DNA of 64,000 bases from Nocardia flavorosea (GTDB taxonomy: Bacteria > Actinomycetota > Actinomycetes > Mycobacteriales > Mycobacteriaceae): contig NZ_JADLQL010000002.1 of assembly GCF_015477805.1 (NCBI RefSeq), forward strand, positions 62,001 through 126,000, written 5' to 3'. The notes under the pieces were generated by a model, which saw only the letters and a program-made list of their open reading frames with translations, did not search any database and was not told the DNA's origin. A program made the translations under genes and the position numbers. Positions 46,001 to 55,557 of the stretch are shown here, one piece after another. Numbering within the stretch: the stretch's first letter is position 1; every line of letters begins with the position of its first letter.

Positions 46001-47968
46001 ACCCCGGCGGCCTTCATCGAGCCGGTACCCGATCCGCTGGGTGATCTGGTGGCCCGATTCGCCCGCACCCACGGACCCTTCGGTACCGAAGCGGTCGCCC
46101 GGCGATTCGGTCTCGGACCGGCGGTGGTCACCTCCGCACTACATCAGCTGGTGGCCGAGAAGCGGGTGGTGGAAGGCGAATTCACCCCGGAGACGGCGGG
46201 CCCGGAATGGTGTGACACCCAGGTCCTGCGCCGACTGCGCCGCCGCAGCCTGGCCGCCGCCCGGCACGAGATCGAACCGGTCTCGACCGCCGCCCTGGCG
46301 CGTTTCCTTCCCGACTGGCAGCACATCGGCAGCGGGGAGTTGCGCGGTGTCGACGGGGTGGCCGCCGTGGTCGATCAGCTGGCGGGGGTTGCGGTGCCGG
46401 CCTCGGCGTGGGAATCGCTGGTACTGCCCGCCCGCGTCCGCGACTACACCCCGGCGATGCTCGACGAACTCATGGCCACCGGTGAGGTCCGGTGGTCCGG
46501 GCACGGGATGATCAACGCCAAGGACGGATGGATCGCCTTGCATCCCGCCGATCAGGCTCCGTTGACACTGCCGCCCCCGGACCAACCGGAATTCGACGAC
46601 CTTCACCTCACCCTGCTCACCGCGCTGGGCGCCGATCCGTCCGCCTGGGTCGCGCCGGCCGCCGGTTCGGCCCCGGGACGAGGTGCGGCGGCCGGGAGCG
46701 AGCCACGGTCATCGGCGAGTTCTGGCAGGGGACCCGTTACGACGAACGGAAACGAACCGCGGCCGCCGACAGGTCCTGCCGCGGGACGCGATATGCCGGG
46801 CGGGACCGACCGGCCGCCGACGGGTTCTGCCGTGAGAGCCGATACGGCAGGCGGGAACCAACCCTGGCCGCCTACGGGTCCGCCCACGGGACCCGATACG
46901 ACTGAAAACGAACTGCGGTCAACGGCGAGTTCTGCCGCGGAACGTGATCCGGTGGGCGGACGGCTCGAGCCGTGGTCGTCGGCGGCGGGCTCGGCCGCGA
47001 CGCGCGAGCCGGCCGAATCGGGTCGGAGTGGGGCCCCCTTCGCGGCTCTGCGCGGCGGCGGGGGCGCTTACTTCTTCCGTCAGCTCGCGGACGCGACCGG
47101 TGTTCTGGACGACGCCCGGGTCGCCGCGGCACTCTGGGACCTGGTTTGGGCCGGCTTGATATCCGGCGATACCTTCGCGCCGGTGCGCGCCCGCCTGTCC
47201 GGGGCGACCCGGACACCGGCCGCGCATCGCACGCCACGGCGCGCCCCGCGCGGACGCGCCTATCTGCCCCGGCCCGCCATGCCGACCCGGTCGGGACCGC
47301 CCACGGTGGCCGGCCGCTGGTCGCTGCTGCCCGAGCGTGCCCTGGACAATACGGTCCGCGCCCACGCCACCGCCGATCTGCTGCTGGAACGCTACGGCGT
47401 AGTGACCAAGGGCGCGGTGCAGAACGAGGGGATGCCGGGCGGGTTCGCGCTCGCCTACCGGGTGCTCAGCGAATTCGAGGACCGCGGCCGCTGCCGGCGC
47501 GGGTATTTCGTGGACTCCCTCGGCGGTGCGCAATTCTCCACCACCGATGTGGTGGACCGGTTGCGCTCCTTCGAGGGCGACCGGCGCCCGGCCGGCCCGG
47601 CGCTGGTACTCGCGGCCTGCGATCCGGCCAACCCGTACGGTGCGGCCCTCGGCTGGCCCAAGACCGCCGGCGGCGCCGGACACCGGCCGGGCCGCAAAGC
47701 GGGGGCGCTGGTCGTCCTGGTCGACGGCGAGCTCGTGCTGTATCTGGAGCGCGGCGGCCGGACGCTGCTCACCTGCACCGAAGACCCGGCCGCCCGGCAC
47801 GCCGCGGCCACCGCGCTGGCCGAACTGGTGCACTCCGGGCGGGTGGATTCCCTGGTCATCGACCGGGTGGACGGTGAATCGGTGCACGGCAACACCTTCG
47901 CCGGTTTCCTCACCGAAGCCGGTTTCAGTGAAACCCCGCGGGGCCTGCGCCTGCGCGGACGACGGTGA
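43073..47968 (+). CDS. lhr: Lhr-type ATP-dependent DNA helicase
   Basis: 1631 residues. The superfamily-2 core has LVIAPTGSGKTLSAFLWAID (Walker A), VIVDEVHAIAGSKRGSHLAL (DEVH), GLSATVRPPEE, VVATSSLELGIDMGAVDLVV and QRIGRAGHQVGEISRGV. Winged-helix and Lhr-specific C-terminal domains follow (YRVLSEFEDRGRCRRGYFVD). Lhr is a 3'-5' translocase that unwinds RNA:DNA hybrids, linked to DNA repair. A low-complexity Pro/Gly/Thr insert at about 1195-1325 (46655-47045) makes it longer than the roughly 1500-residue mycobacterial protein. nei2 follows 266 bases later. Confidence 0.97.
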   Translation: MIQFSAATQQWFDGAFPAPTDAQLGAWRAVAAGEHTLVIAPTGSGKTLSAFLWAIDELARADPPVAGTSVLYISPLKALAVDVERNLRAPLVGVRQTARRLGLPAPEISVGVRSGDTPAQERRRLQRTPPNILITTPESLFLILTSAARETLRGVRTVIVDEVHAIAGSKRGSHLALSLARLDTLTERPAQRIGLSATVRPPEEVGRFLVGPAPITIVSPPAPKTFDLSVRVPVADMTEPGDSEQPGSLWPHVDASIVDLVLAHRSSIVFANSRRLAERLTARLNETYAEQLGAGPDTGQAPPAQLGSPTEVAHGAEPLLARAHHGSVSKEQRALIEDDLKSGRLRCVVATSSLELGIDMGAVDLVVQVEAPPSVASGLQRIGRAGHQVGEISRGVLFPKHRTDVVHCAVAAQRMLAGQIEELKIPAHPLDILAQQTVAACALEPLDVDTWFDTVRGTGSYAALPRSSYEAVLDLLAGRYPSDEFAELRPRLVWDRDAGTLTGRPGAQRLAVTSGGAIPDRGMFAVYMVGEKASRVGELDEEMVYESRVGDVFALGATSWRIEDITYDRVLVTPAFGHPGRLPFWHGDSLGRPAELGAALGEFVRKAGSDTESGDFTARTAAAGLDENAVANLRALLDDQRTATGRLPTDRTLVVERFRDELGDWRLVLHSPYGMPVHAAWALAVGARLRERFGVDASPNASDDGIVVRLPDTTDEPPGAELFVFEPDEIDEIVTEQVGGSALFASRFRECSARALLLPRRDPGKRAPLWQQRQRSAQLLDVARKFPDFPILLETVRECLRDVYDLPALRDLLGRVARRQVRLVEVETATPSPFANALLFDYIGQFMYDGDSPLAERRAAALSLDSSLLAELLGRVELRELLDSEIIAQTERELQRLTPERTARDAEGLADLLRLLGPLTADEARARCREDPADWFAELAGARRALEVTYAGEVWWAAIEDAARLRDALGVPLPIGTPAAFIEPVPDPLGDLVARFARTHGPFGTEAVARRFGLGPAVVTSALHQLVAEKRVVEGEFTPETAGPEWCDTQVLRRLRRRSLAAARHEIEPVSTAALARFLPDWQHIGSGELRGVDGVAAVVDQLAGVAVPASAWESLVLPARVRDYTPAMLDELMATGEVRWSGHGMINAKDGWIALHPADQAPLTLPPPDQPEFDDLHLTLLTALGADPSAWVAPAAGSAPGRGAAAGSEPRSSASSGRGPVTTNGNEPRPPTGPAAGRDMPGGTDRPPTGSAVRADTAGGNQPWPPTGPPTGPDTTENELRSTASSAAERDPVGGRLEPWSSAAGSAATREPAESGRSGAPFAALRGGGGAYFFRQLADATGVLDDARVAAALWDLVWAGLISGDTFAPVRARLSGATRTPAAHRTPRRAPRGRAYLPRPAMPTRSGPPTVAGRWSLLPERALDNTVRAHATADLLLERYGVVTKGAVQNEGMPGGFALAYRVLSEFEDRGRCRRGYFVDSLGGAQFSTTDVVDRLRSFEGDRRPAGPALVLAACDPANPYGAALGWPKTAGGAGHRPGRKAGALVVLVDGELVLYLERGGRTLLTCTEDPAARHAAATALAELVHSGRVDSLVIDRVDGESVHGNTFAGFLTEAGFSETPRGLRLRGRR

Positions 47969-48234
47969 TCGCCGTACGCCCGGCCCGCGTGGTCGCCGCC
48001 GATCTGCCGGCGGTCCGGGCATCCCGGTCACCAGGTGCCGGGGCGCTGCCATGATCCCCGCCGGCACTCGTTGCCGACCCCGGTACCGGACGACCACGTC
48101 CGGGGCCGAGCCGGTGGTCCGGTCGCCCGCTGCTGCTGCCGAGGGACGGGCACCGGACAGCCACGCTCACAACGACCTGGCCTTCTGCCCGGTCCTCGGC
48201 GGGGGGCGTGCGTGCGGGACAGCGGAGGAGGGTT

Positions 48235-49014
48235 ATGCCCGAAGGTGATGTGGTGTTCCTCGCTGCCGGCCGGCTACGGGCGGCGCTGGCAGGCGAAACG
48301 CTCACCCGTAGCGATTTCCGGGTCCCCCGATACGCCACCGTCGACCTGCGCGGTCAGGTGGTGGAAAGCGTCGCCAGCTACGGGAAACATCTGTTCGTCC
48401 GTACCGAGACCGTCAGCATCCACACCCATCTGAAGATGGAGGGCAGCTGGCGGGTGTTCCACTGCGGTCAGCGCTGGACCAAGCCCCGCGTCACCGCCCG
48501 GCTGGTACTCGGGACCGCCGAGGTGGAGGCGGTGGGATTCGACTTGGGCCTGGTGGAAGTGCTGCGACGCGCCGACGAACACACCGCGATCGATCATCTC
48601 GGGCCCGACCTGCTCGGGCCCGGCTGGGACCCGGCCGTCGCCGTGGCCCGGCTGGCCCGGCAGCCGGAGCTCCCGATCGGCCTTGCGCTCCTGGATCAGC
48701 GCAACCTCGCCGGAATAGGCAATATCTACCGCAGCGAGATCTGCTATCTGCGCAAAGTGCATCCGGCCCGGCCGGTGGCCGAGGTCGACGATCTACTCGC
48801 CCTCGCAAACGAAGCGCATCGTGTCCTGCACCGCGCCGCCCAGCAACCGCCGTGGCGACCGTTGGTCTACGGCCGCGCGCGCCGCCCCTGCCAGCGCTGC
48901 GGTACTGCGATCCGGGTCGAGCTCCTGGGCGAGACGGCGCCACGCGGCGATCAGGTGAGCCGCCGGGAACGCGGAATCTACTACTGTCCGAAATGCCAGG
49001 TCATACCGGATTGA
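48235..49014 (+). CDS. nei2: Endonuclease VIII-like DNA glycosylase/AP lyase
   Basis: 259 residues from ATG 48235, preceded by GGAGGG. After Met removal Pro2 is the nucleophile (PEGD with Glu3). H2TH region: QRNLAGIGNIYRSEICYL. C-terminal zinc finger C-x2-C (CQRC) and C-x2-C (CPKC). It removes oxidised pyrimidines in base-excision repair. The pairing with lhr is conserved in mycobacteria (Rv3296-Rv3297), supporting a shared repair role. Confidence 0.95.
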   Translation: MPEGDVVFLAAGRLRAALAGETLTRSDFRVPRYATVDLRGQVVESVASYGKHLFVRTETVSIHTHLKMEGSWRVFHCGQRWTKPRVTARLVLGTAEVEAVGFDLGLVEVLRRADEHTAIDHLGPDLLGPGWDPAVAVARLARQPELPIGLALLDQRNLAGIGNIYRSEICYLRKVHPARPVAEVDDLLALANEAHRVLHRAAQQPPWRPLVYGRARRPCQRCGTAIRVELLGETAPRGDQVSRRERGIYYCPKCQVIPD

Positions 49015-49128
49015 GCACGTAATCTGTCGCATATCGGCCGTTGCCACTTCTGTGACGGTCGTCATCGGCGTGGTAATGATCGGCATCTTCGCGACGACAC
49101 ACGGGTACCGCACCGGAAGCAGGTCCCA

Positions 49129-49320
49129 ATGAACGCCCGAACCCTCCATTTGGCCGCCTTCGCCGGCAAATTGTTGTCGGCGATACTGGCGATCGTGGCG
49201 ACCGCGGTGTTCTGTTATTTCCTGCTCAACCCGGCTTCCGCCCCCTCGGGCACCCCGCCCGCACCGCTCGGCCCCGCCATCACCACCGCGCCCGCCGGCA
49301 GTCCACCTGCGGCCCACTGA
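49129..49320 (+). CDS. Small single-pass membrane protein
   Basis: 63 residues. One hydrophobic helix (LLSAILAIVATAVFCYFLL, about 15-33) and a Pro/Ala/Thr-rich tail probably outside the membrane. A GGAAGCAGG sequence lies before the ATG. No family recognised. It is supported by the clean membrane helix and position but not by homology. Confidence 0.45.
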   Translation: MNARTLHLAAFAGKLLSAILAIVATAVFCYFLLNPASAPSGTPPAPLGPAITTAPAGSPPAAH

Positions 49321-49363
49321 CCGCGGCCGGTACGCCGGACACTGTCACGAAGCATCGCCACCC

Positions 49364-49519
49364 GTGCACGAGGGCGATATGCGGCTCCTCGGTGAAATCG
49401 CCGGGAAGAGGATCCTCGAACTCGGCTGTGGTTCGGCCCCGTGTGCCCGCTGGCCGGCCGGTCAGGGAGCACATCCGGTCGGCCTCGGCGGTCCGCGGCC
49501 GATCGACCACTGCCGCGCC
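49364..49519 (+). pseudogene. Remnant of a SAM-dependent methyltransferase
   Basis: HEGDMRLLGEIAGKRILELG followed by CGSAPCARWPAGQGAHPVGL is the motif-I region of class-I methyltransferases (E-x-G-C-G-S-A-P-C-A-R-W). Past VGLGGPRP, where the acidic D-x-S motif II should follow, homology ends. Nothing of the remaining two thirds of the enzyme is found in the 413-base gap before glpD. Clear gene debris. Confidence 0.65.
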
Positions 49520-49734
49520 CCGGAGCACCGGCCGACGATGCGGAGCGCCCCGGTGCTGTGTGTTCGCCGGTACCGCCGGAGCGGGTCGTTCTACAGAAGA
49601 CGGCGGACCAGGCCCCGGGTATGCCGCGAGCAGCCGTCGCCGCCGCGCTGTCCGCGATAGCCGCCGGTCGGGTTGGTTCGTCACGGCGCCTCGGAGTCCG
49701 TCTCCCCGATAGATGCGACAGCCGCGATCCGCTT

Positions 49735-51468
49735 TCAGCGTTCGATCGGCACCGGTTCCAGGATCTCCGGCCGGGGTTCCGGCGCGGCGACCCGCAGCGC
49801 ATCGGCGGAGGCGTCGTCGGGCTGGGTCTGCGAGCGGATCTCGGCATCGACCCGCGCCAGATAGGTCCGGACCTCCCGGCCGGTTTCGGCCTCGTCCCAG
49901 CCGAGCACCTCGGCCATCAGGCCCGCTACTTCTTCGGCGCAGTCGGCGCCGCGATGCGGATATTCGATGGAGATACGGGTGCGGCGGGCGAGCACATCGT
50001 CGAGGTGCAGTGCGCCTTCCGCGGCGGCCGCGTAGACGGCCTCCACCTTGAGATACGACGGTGCGGCCGCGATCGGCTGCCGGAGTTCCGGGCGATCCGC
50101 CGCGAGCGCCATGACCTCGTCGATCATCGAGCCGTAGCGGTCCAGCAGATGTTTCACCCGGTACGGGTGCAGCCCGTACTCCTCGGCCAGTTGGACGGTC
50201 TGGTTGACCAGCGCGAAGTAGCCGTCCGCACCGAGCAGCGGCACCTTCTCGGTGATCGAGGGCGATACCCGGGCGGGTATATCCTGCGCGGCCTCGTCCA
50301 CCGCGTCGTAGGCCATCACCCGGTAAGTGGTGTATTTGCCACCGGCAATCGCGACCAGGCCCGGCGCGATCCGTGCGACCGCGTGCTCACGCGACAGTTT
50401 CGACGTGTCGTCGCTCTCCCCGGCCAGCAAGGGCCGCAGGCCGGCGTACACGCCGTCGATATCGTCATGGGTCAGCGGGGTGACCAGCACCTCGTTCACC
50501 CGGTCCAGCAGGTAGTCGATATCGGCCTTGGTGGCGGCCGGATGGGCCAGGTCCAGATTCCAGTCGGTATCGGTGGTGCCCACGATCCAGTGCGCACCCC
50601 ACGGGATGACGAACAGTACCGAGGTGGCGGTGCGCAGGATGATCGCGGCGTCGCTGACGATCCGGTCCCGGGGGACCACGATATGGACCCCCTTCGACGC
50701 CCGCACATGGAACCGGCCGCGCTGCTGCGACAGCGCCTGTACCTCGTCGGTCCACACTCCGGCCGCATTGATCACCACATGGGCGCGCACCTCGGCGCTG
50801 CGCCCGTCCTCGCTGTCGCGGATCCGGACGCCGACTACCCGGTCCGCTTCACGGAGGAACCCGACGACCTGGGTCGAGGTGCGGATCACCGCGCCGTAGT
50901 GGGCCGCGGTCCGGGCCACCGTCATGGTGTGCCGGGCATCGTCGACCACAGTGTCGTAGTAGCTGATCCCGCCGATCAGCGAATTACGCCGCAACCCCGG
51001 CGCCAGCCGCAGTGCGCCGTGCCGGGACAGGTGGTTCTGCCCGGGCACCGATTTCGCGCCGCCCATGGTGTCGTAGAGGAACAGGCCCGCGGCCACGTAT
51101 GGACGTTCCCAGCCGCGGCGCGTGAGCGGATACAGGAAGCGCAGCGGTTTCACCAGATGCGGCGCGAGCCGCGCCATGGACAGTTCGCGCTCTTTCAGCG
51201 CTTCCCGCACCAGCCCGAATTCCAGCTGTTCGAGATAGCGCAGACCGCCGTGGAACATCTTCGACGAACGACTGGAAGTGCCCGACGCCAGATCCCGCGC
51301 CTCCACCAGTGCCACCCGCAGCCCGCGGGTCGCGGCATCCAACGCGATACCGGCGCCGACCACGCCGCCGCCCACCACGATCACATCGAAGTGTTCCTTG
51401 CCCAGCCGGTCCCAGGCCGTACGCCGCTGGTCCGGTCCCAGAAACTGCGATCCCGGTTGCACGGTCAT
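49735..51468 (-). CDS. glpD: Glycerol-3-phosphate dehydrogenase
   Basis: 577 residues from ATG 51468, behind AGGAGG. A membrane-associated FAD enzyme that oxidises glycerol-3-phosphate to dihydroxyacetone phosphate, giving electrons to quinone. FAD motif VIVVGGGVVGAGIALDAATR, SSRSSKMFHGGLRYLEQLEF, VPRDRIVSDAAIILRTATSV, GLVAIAGGKYTTYRVMAYDA. It is divergent from glpK over 126 bases, so glycerol uptake metabolism is co-located. Confidence 0.97.
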   Translation of the reverse strand: MTVQPGSQFLGPDQRRTAWDRLGKEHFDVIVVGGGVVGAGIALDAATRGLRVALVEARDLASGTSSRSSKMFHGGLRYLEQLEFGLVREALKERELSMARLAPHLVKPLRFLYPLTRRGWERPYVAAGLFLYDTMGGAKSVPGQNHLSRHGALRLAPGLRRNSLIGGISYYDTVVDDARHTMTVARTAAHYGAVIRTSTQVVGFLREADRVVGVRIRDSEDGRSAEVRAHVVINAAGVWTDEVQALSQQRGRFHVRASKGVHIVVPRDRIVSDAAIILRTATSVLFVIPWGAHWIVGTTDTDWNLDLAHPAATKADIDYLLDRVNEVLVTPLTHDDIDGVYAGLRPLLAGESDDTSKLSREHAVARIAPGLVAIAGGKYTTYRVMAYDAVDEAAQDIPARVSPSITEKVPLLGADGYFALVNQTVQLAEEYGLHPYRVKHLLDRYGSMIDEVMALAADRPELRQPIAAAPSYLKVEAVYAAAAEGALHLDDVLARRTRISIEYPHRGADCAEEVAGLMAEVLGWDEAETGREVRTYLARVDAEIRSQTQPDDASADALRVAAPEPRPEILEPVPIER

Positions 51469-51594
51469 CGTTCCTCCTCCGGAGCAGGTACACAGGGTCC
51501 GCGAGTTCGCCCTACAGCCTATGCGCTGATCCGTCCCGATCGGGTGCAGCGAGACACCCATCACCGACATGCCCGGTTACGCTAGCCTCCTGCC

Positions 51595-53091
51595 ATGCGC
51601 TATGTGGCCGCCATCGACCAGGGCACGACTTCGAGCAGATGCATTCTCTTCGACCGTTCGGGGCATATCGCGGGTCTGGCCCAACGCGAACACGATCAGA
51701 TCTTCCCGAAACCGGGCTGGGTGGAGCACGATCCGGAAACGCTGTGGCGCAATACCGAATTCGTGCTCGGCGCGGCGCTGGACGAGGCCGGCGTCCGGGC
51801 GCGTGATATCGCGGCGGTCGGCGTCACCAATCAGCGCGAGACCACGGTGGTGTGGGAGCGCGAGACGGGCCGGCCGATTCACAACGCCATTGTCTGGCAG
51901 GACACCCGCACCGACCGGCTGTGTACCGAACTGGCCGGTGACCAGGGCGCCGACCGCTACGCCGACCGCACCGGTCTACCGCTGTCGACCTACTTCTCCG
52001 GTCCGAAAGTGCGCTGGATCCTGGATACGGTTCCCGGTGCCCGGCAGCGAGCCGAGGCCGGGGAACTGTGCTTCGGCACCGTGGACAGCTGGGTGCTGTG
52101 GAAGCTGACCGGCCGCCACATCACCGATGTCACCAATGCCTCACGCACGCTGCTGATGGATCTGCGGAGCCTGCAGTGGGACAGCGAGATCTGCGCGGAG
52201 ATCGGCGTGCCGACGGCGATGCTGCCGGAGATCCGCAGTTCCTCCGAGGTCTACGCGGAGATCGGAGCGGGGCCGCTGGCCGGGATACCGGTCGCGGGCA
52301 TCCTCGGCGACCAGCAGGCCGCGACGTTCGGGCAGGCGTGCCTTTCCCCCGGTGAAGCCAAGAACACCTACGGCACCGGCAACTTCATGCTGCTCAACAC
52401 CGGCACCACACCGGTGTTCAGCGAACACGGCCTGCTCACCACCGTCTGCTACCGGCTCGGTGACCAGCCGCCGGTGTACGCACTGGAGGGGTCGATCGCC
52501 GTCACCGGCGCCCTGGTGCAATGGTTCCGCGACAATCTCGGCATCATCGACGCCGCCCCGGAGATCGAAGACCTGGCCCGTACCGTGGACGACAACGGCG
52601 GCGCCTATATCGTGCCCGCCTTCTCCGGGCTGTTCGCCCCGCGCTGGCGCCCCGATGCCCGCGGCGTCATCGCGGGTCTCACCCGATTCGTCACCAAAGC
52701 GCATCTGGCGCGCGCGATCCTCGAATCGACCGCGTTCCAGACCCGGGAGGTGATGGACGCGATGCGCGCGGACGCCGAGGCCAACCGGCTGAACCTGGAA
52801 TCGGTTGCGCTCAAGGTGGACGGCGGGATGGTCGCCAACGATCTGCTCATGCAGTTCCAGGCCGATATCCTCGATCTTCCGGTGGTCCGCCCGCTGGTCA
52901 ACGAGACCACCGCTCTCGGCGCCGCATACGCCGCCGGCCTGGCGGTCGGTTACTGGGCGGGCACCGACGATATCCGTGCCAACTGGGCCGCCGACACCAC
53001 GTGGAACCCGGCCATGCCGGCCGCCGAACGCGAGATCCGGCTGCGGGACTGGAACAAGGCTGTCGAACGCACCTACAACTGGGCGGACTGA
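51595..53091 (+). CDS. glpK: Glycerol kinase
   Basis: 498 residues, FGGY family. N-terminal phosphate loop [36 protein letters not shown], and second domain [34 protein letters not shown], and the C-terminal VKAH-type segment [20 protein letters not shown]. It phosphorylates glycerol to glycerol-3-phosphate, the GlpD substrate. Its last 19 bases overlap the 3' end of the opposite-strand aminotransferase gene. Confidence 0.97.
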   Translation: MRYVAAIDQGTTSSRCILFDRSGHIAGLAQREHDQIFPKPGWVEHDPETLWRNTEFVLGAALDEAGVRARDIAAVGVTNQRETTVVWERETGRPIHNAIVWQDTRTDRLCTELAGDQGADRYADRTGLPLSTYFSGPKVRWILDTVPGARQRAEAGELCFGTVDSWVLWKLTGRHITDVTNASRTLLMDLRSLQWDSEICAEIGVPTAMLPEIRSSSEVYAEIGAGPLAGIPVAGILGDQQAATFGQACLSPGEAKNTYGTGNFMLLNTGTTPVFSEHGLLTTVCYRLGDQPPVYALEGSIAVTGALVQWFRDNLGIIDAAPEIEDLARTVDDNGGAYIVPAFSGLFAPRWRPDARGVIAGLTRFVTKAHLARAILESTAFQTREVMDAMRADAEANRLNLESVALKVDGGMVANDLLMQFQADILDLPVVRPLVNETTALGAAYAAGLAVGYWAGTDDIRANWAADTTWNPAMPAAEREIRLRDWNKAVERTYNWAD

Positions 53092-54293
53092 CCGGCTGCC
53101 ACGACCGGCACCGGCGGCTGCCCCGCAGCCCGGGCCAGCCGGACGGCAGCCGCCTCGAGAACCTCCGGCGCGGCGGTGGTGAAACACATTCGCATGGCGT
53201 GCGAGTACGGGGTGGTGACCGCGAACGCCTGCCCGGGAACGAAGGCGACACCCGCGGCGAGCGCACGGGGCAGCAGTTCGGTGGTGTCGGTGCCGTCGGT
53301 GAACTCCGCCCACACGAACATCCCGCCGGAGGCGGAACTGCAGCGCAGGCGGTCGCCGAATGCCGCAGCCACGGCATCCACCAGCGCGGTGGCGCGGGCG
53401 GCATAGACGCCGCGCACCGTATCGATATGGCTGCCGAGCCATTCGCTATCGGCGAGCAGTTCGGTGGCGATCTGCTGGGTCAATGCGGAACCGCACAGGT
53501 CGGCGCCCTGTTTCAGCAGTTCGACCGCCCGGCAGACGCGCTCCGGTGCGACCATCCAGCCCACCCGCAGGGTCGGGGCCAGGATCTTGGAGGCCGAAGA
53601 CAGCCGGATCACCGCCGGCGAATACGTGGCGACCGGCGCCGGCGCGGGCCGGTCGAACCACAACTCCCCGTAGGGATCGTCCTCGATCACCCAGAATCGG
53701 TGCTTGTCGGCCGCGGCGGCCAGCGCACGGCGGCGGCGGGGACTCATGGTGACGCCGCCCGGGTTGTGGAAGTTGCTCACCGTATGCACAACCGCGGGAC
53801 GTTGTCCGGCCGCGATCAGTTCTTCGAGCAGGTCGACCCGCATACCTTCGTTGTCCAGCGGCACCGCCACGATCTGCGCCCCGGCAGCGCGGAACACCTG
53901 GAGCGCGCCGACATAGGCCGGATCCTCCACCACGACCAGCGCGCCGGGGTCGAGCAGCACCTCCGCGAGCAGCGAAAGGGCCTGCTGGGATCCGTGAGTG
54001 ACGAACACCTCGCCGAGCCCGACCGGCCGGCCCAGCCGCGCGATTTCCCGTTCGGCGAGTACCTCGCGCAGCGGTCCCCAGCCGGGCGACTCGGTGTATT
54101 GGAGCGCGGCGGGACTGCGCAGCGCCGATTCCGCCGCGGCCGCGATCCGTGGACCGGGCATGAGCGCGGCATCGGGCAGACCACCGGCGAGGCTGATGAC
54201 ATCCGCCGCGGCGGTGAGCTTCAGCAAGTCGCGGATGGCGGAACTGGTCAGGCCGGCAAGTTTTGTGGCCAGCGGCGCAGCGTTATCGGGCAT
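53073..54293 (-). CDS. PLP-dependent aminotransferase (class I/II, aminoadipate transaminase type)
   Basis: 406 residues from ATG 54293 (GGAGG 5 bases upstream). Fold-type I motifs: [66 protein letters not shown], and the PLP Lys in [15 protein letters not shown]. The group includes 2-aminoadipate aminotransferase LysN and relatives of MocR enzymes without the DNA-binding domain. Given lat and pcd 15 kb away, aminoadipate is a reasonable but unproven substrate. Confidence 0.9.
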   Translation of the reverse strand: MPDNAAPLATKLAGLTSSAIRDLLKLTAAADVISLAGGLPDAALMPGPRIAAAAESALRSPAALQYTESPGWGPLREVLAEREIARLGRPVGLGEVFVTHGSQQALSLLAEVLLDPGALVVVEDPAYVGALQVFRAAGAQIVAVPLDNEGMRVDLLEELIAAGQRPAVVHTVSNFHNPGGVTMSPRRRRALAAAADKHRFWVIEDDPYGELWFDRPAPAPVATYSPAVIRLSSASKILAPTLRVGWMVAPERVCRAVELLKQGADLCGSALTQQIATELLADSEWLGSHIDTVRGVYAARATALVDAVAAAFGDRLRCSSASGGMFVWAEFTDGTDTTELLPRALAAGVAFVPGQAFAVTTPYSHAMRMCFTTAAPEVLEAAAVRLARAAGQPPVPVVAAGQSAQL

Positions 54294-54303
54294 GGGGGCC
54301 TCC

Positions 54304-54324
54304 GGGTATCGCCTGTCGATACCC
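54304..54324 (-). promoter_or_regulatory. Inverted repeat abutting the aminotransferase ribosome site
   Basis: GGGTATCG (54304-54311) and CGATACCC (54317-54324) around CCTGT form an 8-bp dyad directly next to the GGAGG ribosome site. It could be an operator, or a leader hairpin affecting translation. Confidence 0.45.
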
Positions 54325-54374
54325 AATCATCCCATGAAAACCATAATATGAAATTGTGATCTCACCTTATGGGA

Positions 54375-55484
54375 TCAACGGCGGTCTTCGATCACCCACA
54401 GCAGGGTCTTGCCGTCCCGCTCCACCGTGGTGACCGTCTGCTTGTACACCGTCGTCGTCCCGTTCGGCCGGCGTTCGGTGAGATCCACGTCGAACGTATC
54501 GGCCGCCCGCTCGGTGATCCGCACACAATGCTGCGTACCGACCGGAATCTGCTCGTCGATCGCCTTCTGGATGGTCTCGGCGGAAGAAATGGTCTGCGAA
54601 TCCGGCGCCACGAATTCCCGGGCACCCGTACCGCTGCGCTCGGCATAGAAAGCGTGCTGGAACCCGAGCACGGCATCCGGCCCGCTCGTCGTATCGCCCG
54701 CACCATTGCCGACGGTGACTGCGCCGTCCTGCGTCGCCGGGCAACTGAGCCCCTCGACGGCCTCCGCGGCGGACCCGGCACCCCCTTCGCCACCACCACC
54801 GCGGACCACGATGATCGCCACACCGACCGCGATGAACGCCACGATCACCGCCGCCACCGCGACAATCGTGCCGACAGGCAACTCCCGACGCGGCTTCTTG
54901 GCCAGCGTGCTCGACACCGACTGCGGCGTGAGCTTCTGCGCGATCGGATCACTGTCCCACGACAGGCCACCCGAACGCCGCCGCGCCGGCTCCCCTACCG
55001 GATCGCCCGGTCCCGGCGACGGCTCCGTACCCGGCCAGCGCAGATCCGCGGCACTGTGCCGGACAGTTGCCTGTTCCGGCTCGACTGCCCGATCGGCACC
55101 CGGTCGACCCGGCGGCGTTCGATCCGCCGGCAACGAATGACGCACCGTCGTGTCATCGGTCCCACCCGGTCGCGGGCGCGTCACCGGCACGGAATCACCG
55201 GTTGCCGGAGGATAGGCCGGCGTGGAACTGTCCGGCGCGCGATACTGCGGCGGCGGCGCAGGTACCGTCGGCGGCTCCGGCGAACCGTCGGCCGGCCGCC
55301 AGGCCAGCTCCGGATTGTCCGCACCCGCCGGTTGCCAGCCCGATACCGGCAGATCACCGGTCGGCGGACCGAATTCCGACACCGGCGGGCCGAATTCCGA
55401 TACCGGCGGCCCGAATTCGCCCGTGGGCGGACCGAAATCCGCCGGGTCGGATTCGCGCCCTTTACCTTCGCCCTCGCCGGTCAC
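54375..55484 (-). CDS. Pro-rich single-pass membrane protein with C-terminal extracytoplasmic domain
   Basis: 369 residues. N-terminal cytoplasmic region (1-200) is Pro/Asp-rich, with tandem heptads FGPPVSE/FGPPTGE at residues 17-43 encoded by a 21-base DNA repeat (about 55365-55440). One membrane helix (ELPVGTIVAVAAVIVAFIAV onward, about 203-228). The C-terminal 140 residues hold two Cys (LSCPATQDG and QHCVRI) and a beta-rich end (VYKQTVTTVERDGKTLLWVI). Resembles nocardial-only envelope proteins; function unknown. It is 73 bases behind the secreted-protein gene and likely in one operon with it. Confidence 0.7.
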   Translation of the reverse strand: MTGEGEGKGRESDPADFGPPTGEFGPPVSEFGPPVSEFGPPTGDLPVSGWQPAGADNPELAWRPADGSPEPPTVPAPPPQYRAPDSSTPAYPPATGDSVPVTRPRPGGTDDTTVRHSLPADRTPPGRPGADRAVEPEQATVRHSAADLRWPGTEPSPGPGDPVGEPARRRSGGLSWDSDPIAQKLTPQSVSSTLAKKPRRELPVGTIVAVAAVIVAFIAVGVAIIVVRGGGGEGGAGSAAEAVEGLSCPATQDGAVTVGNGAGDTTSGPDAVLGFQHAFYAERSGTGAREFVAPDSQTISSAETIQKAIDEQIPVGTQHCVRITERAADTFDVDLTERRPNGTTTVYKQTVTTVERDGKTLLWVIEDRR

Positions 55485-55557
55485 AGCCTATCCCTTTCGA
55501 GACACGCGGGTGGGGCGGCCGCAACCGACCGCCCCACCCGGCAAGATTTCACTCGTA

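Noticed and set aside
49441-51585. 714-codon plus-strand frame opposite glpD
   Set aside because: Shadow of glpD; no recognisable domain.
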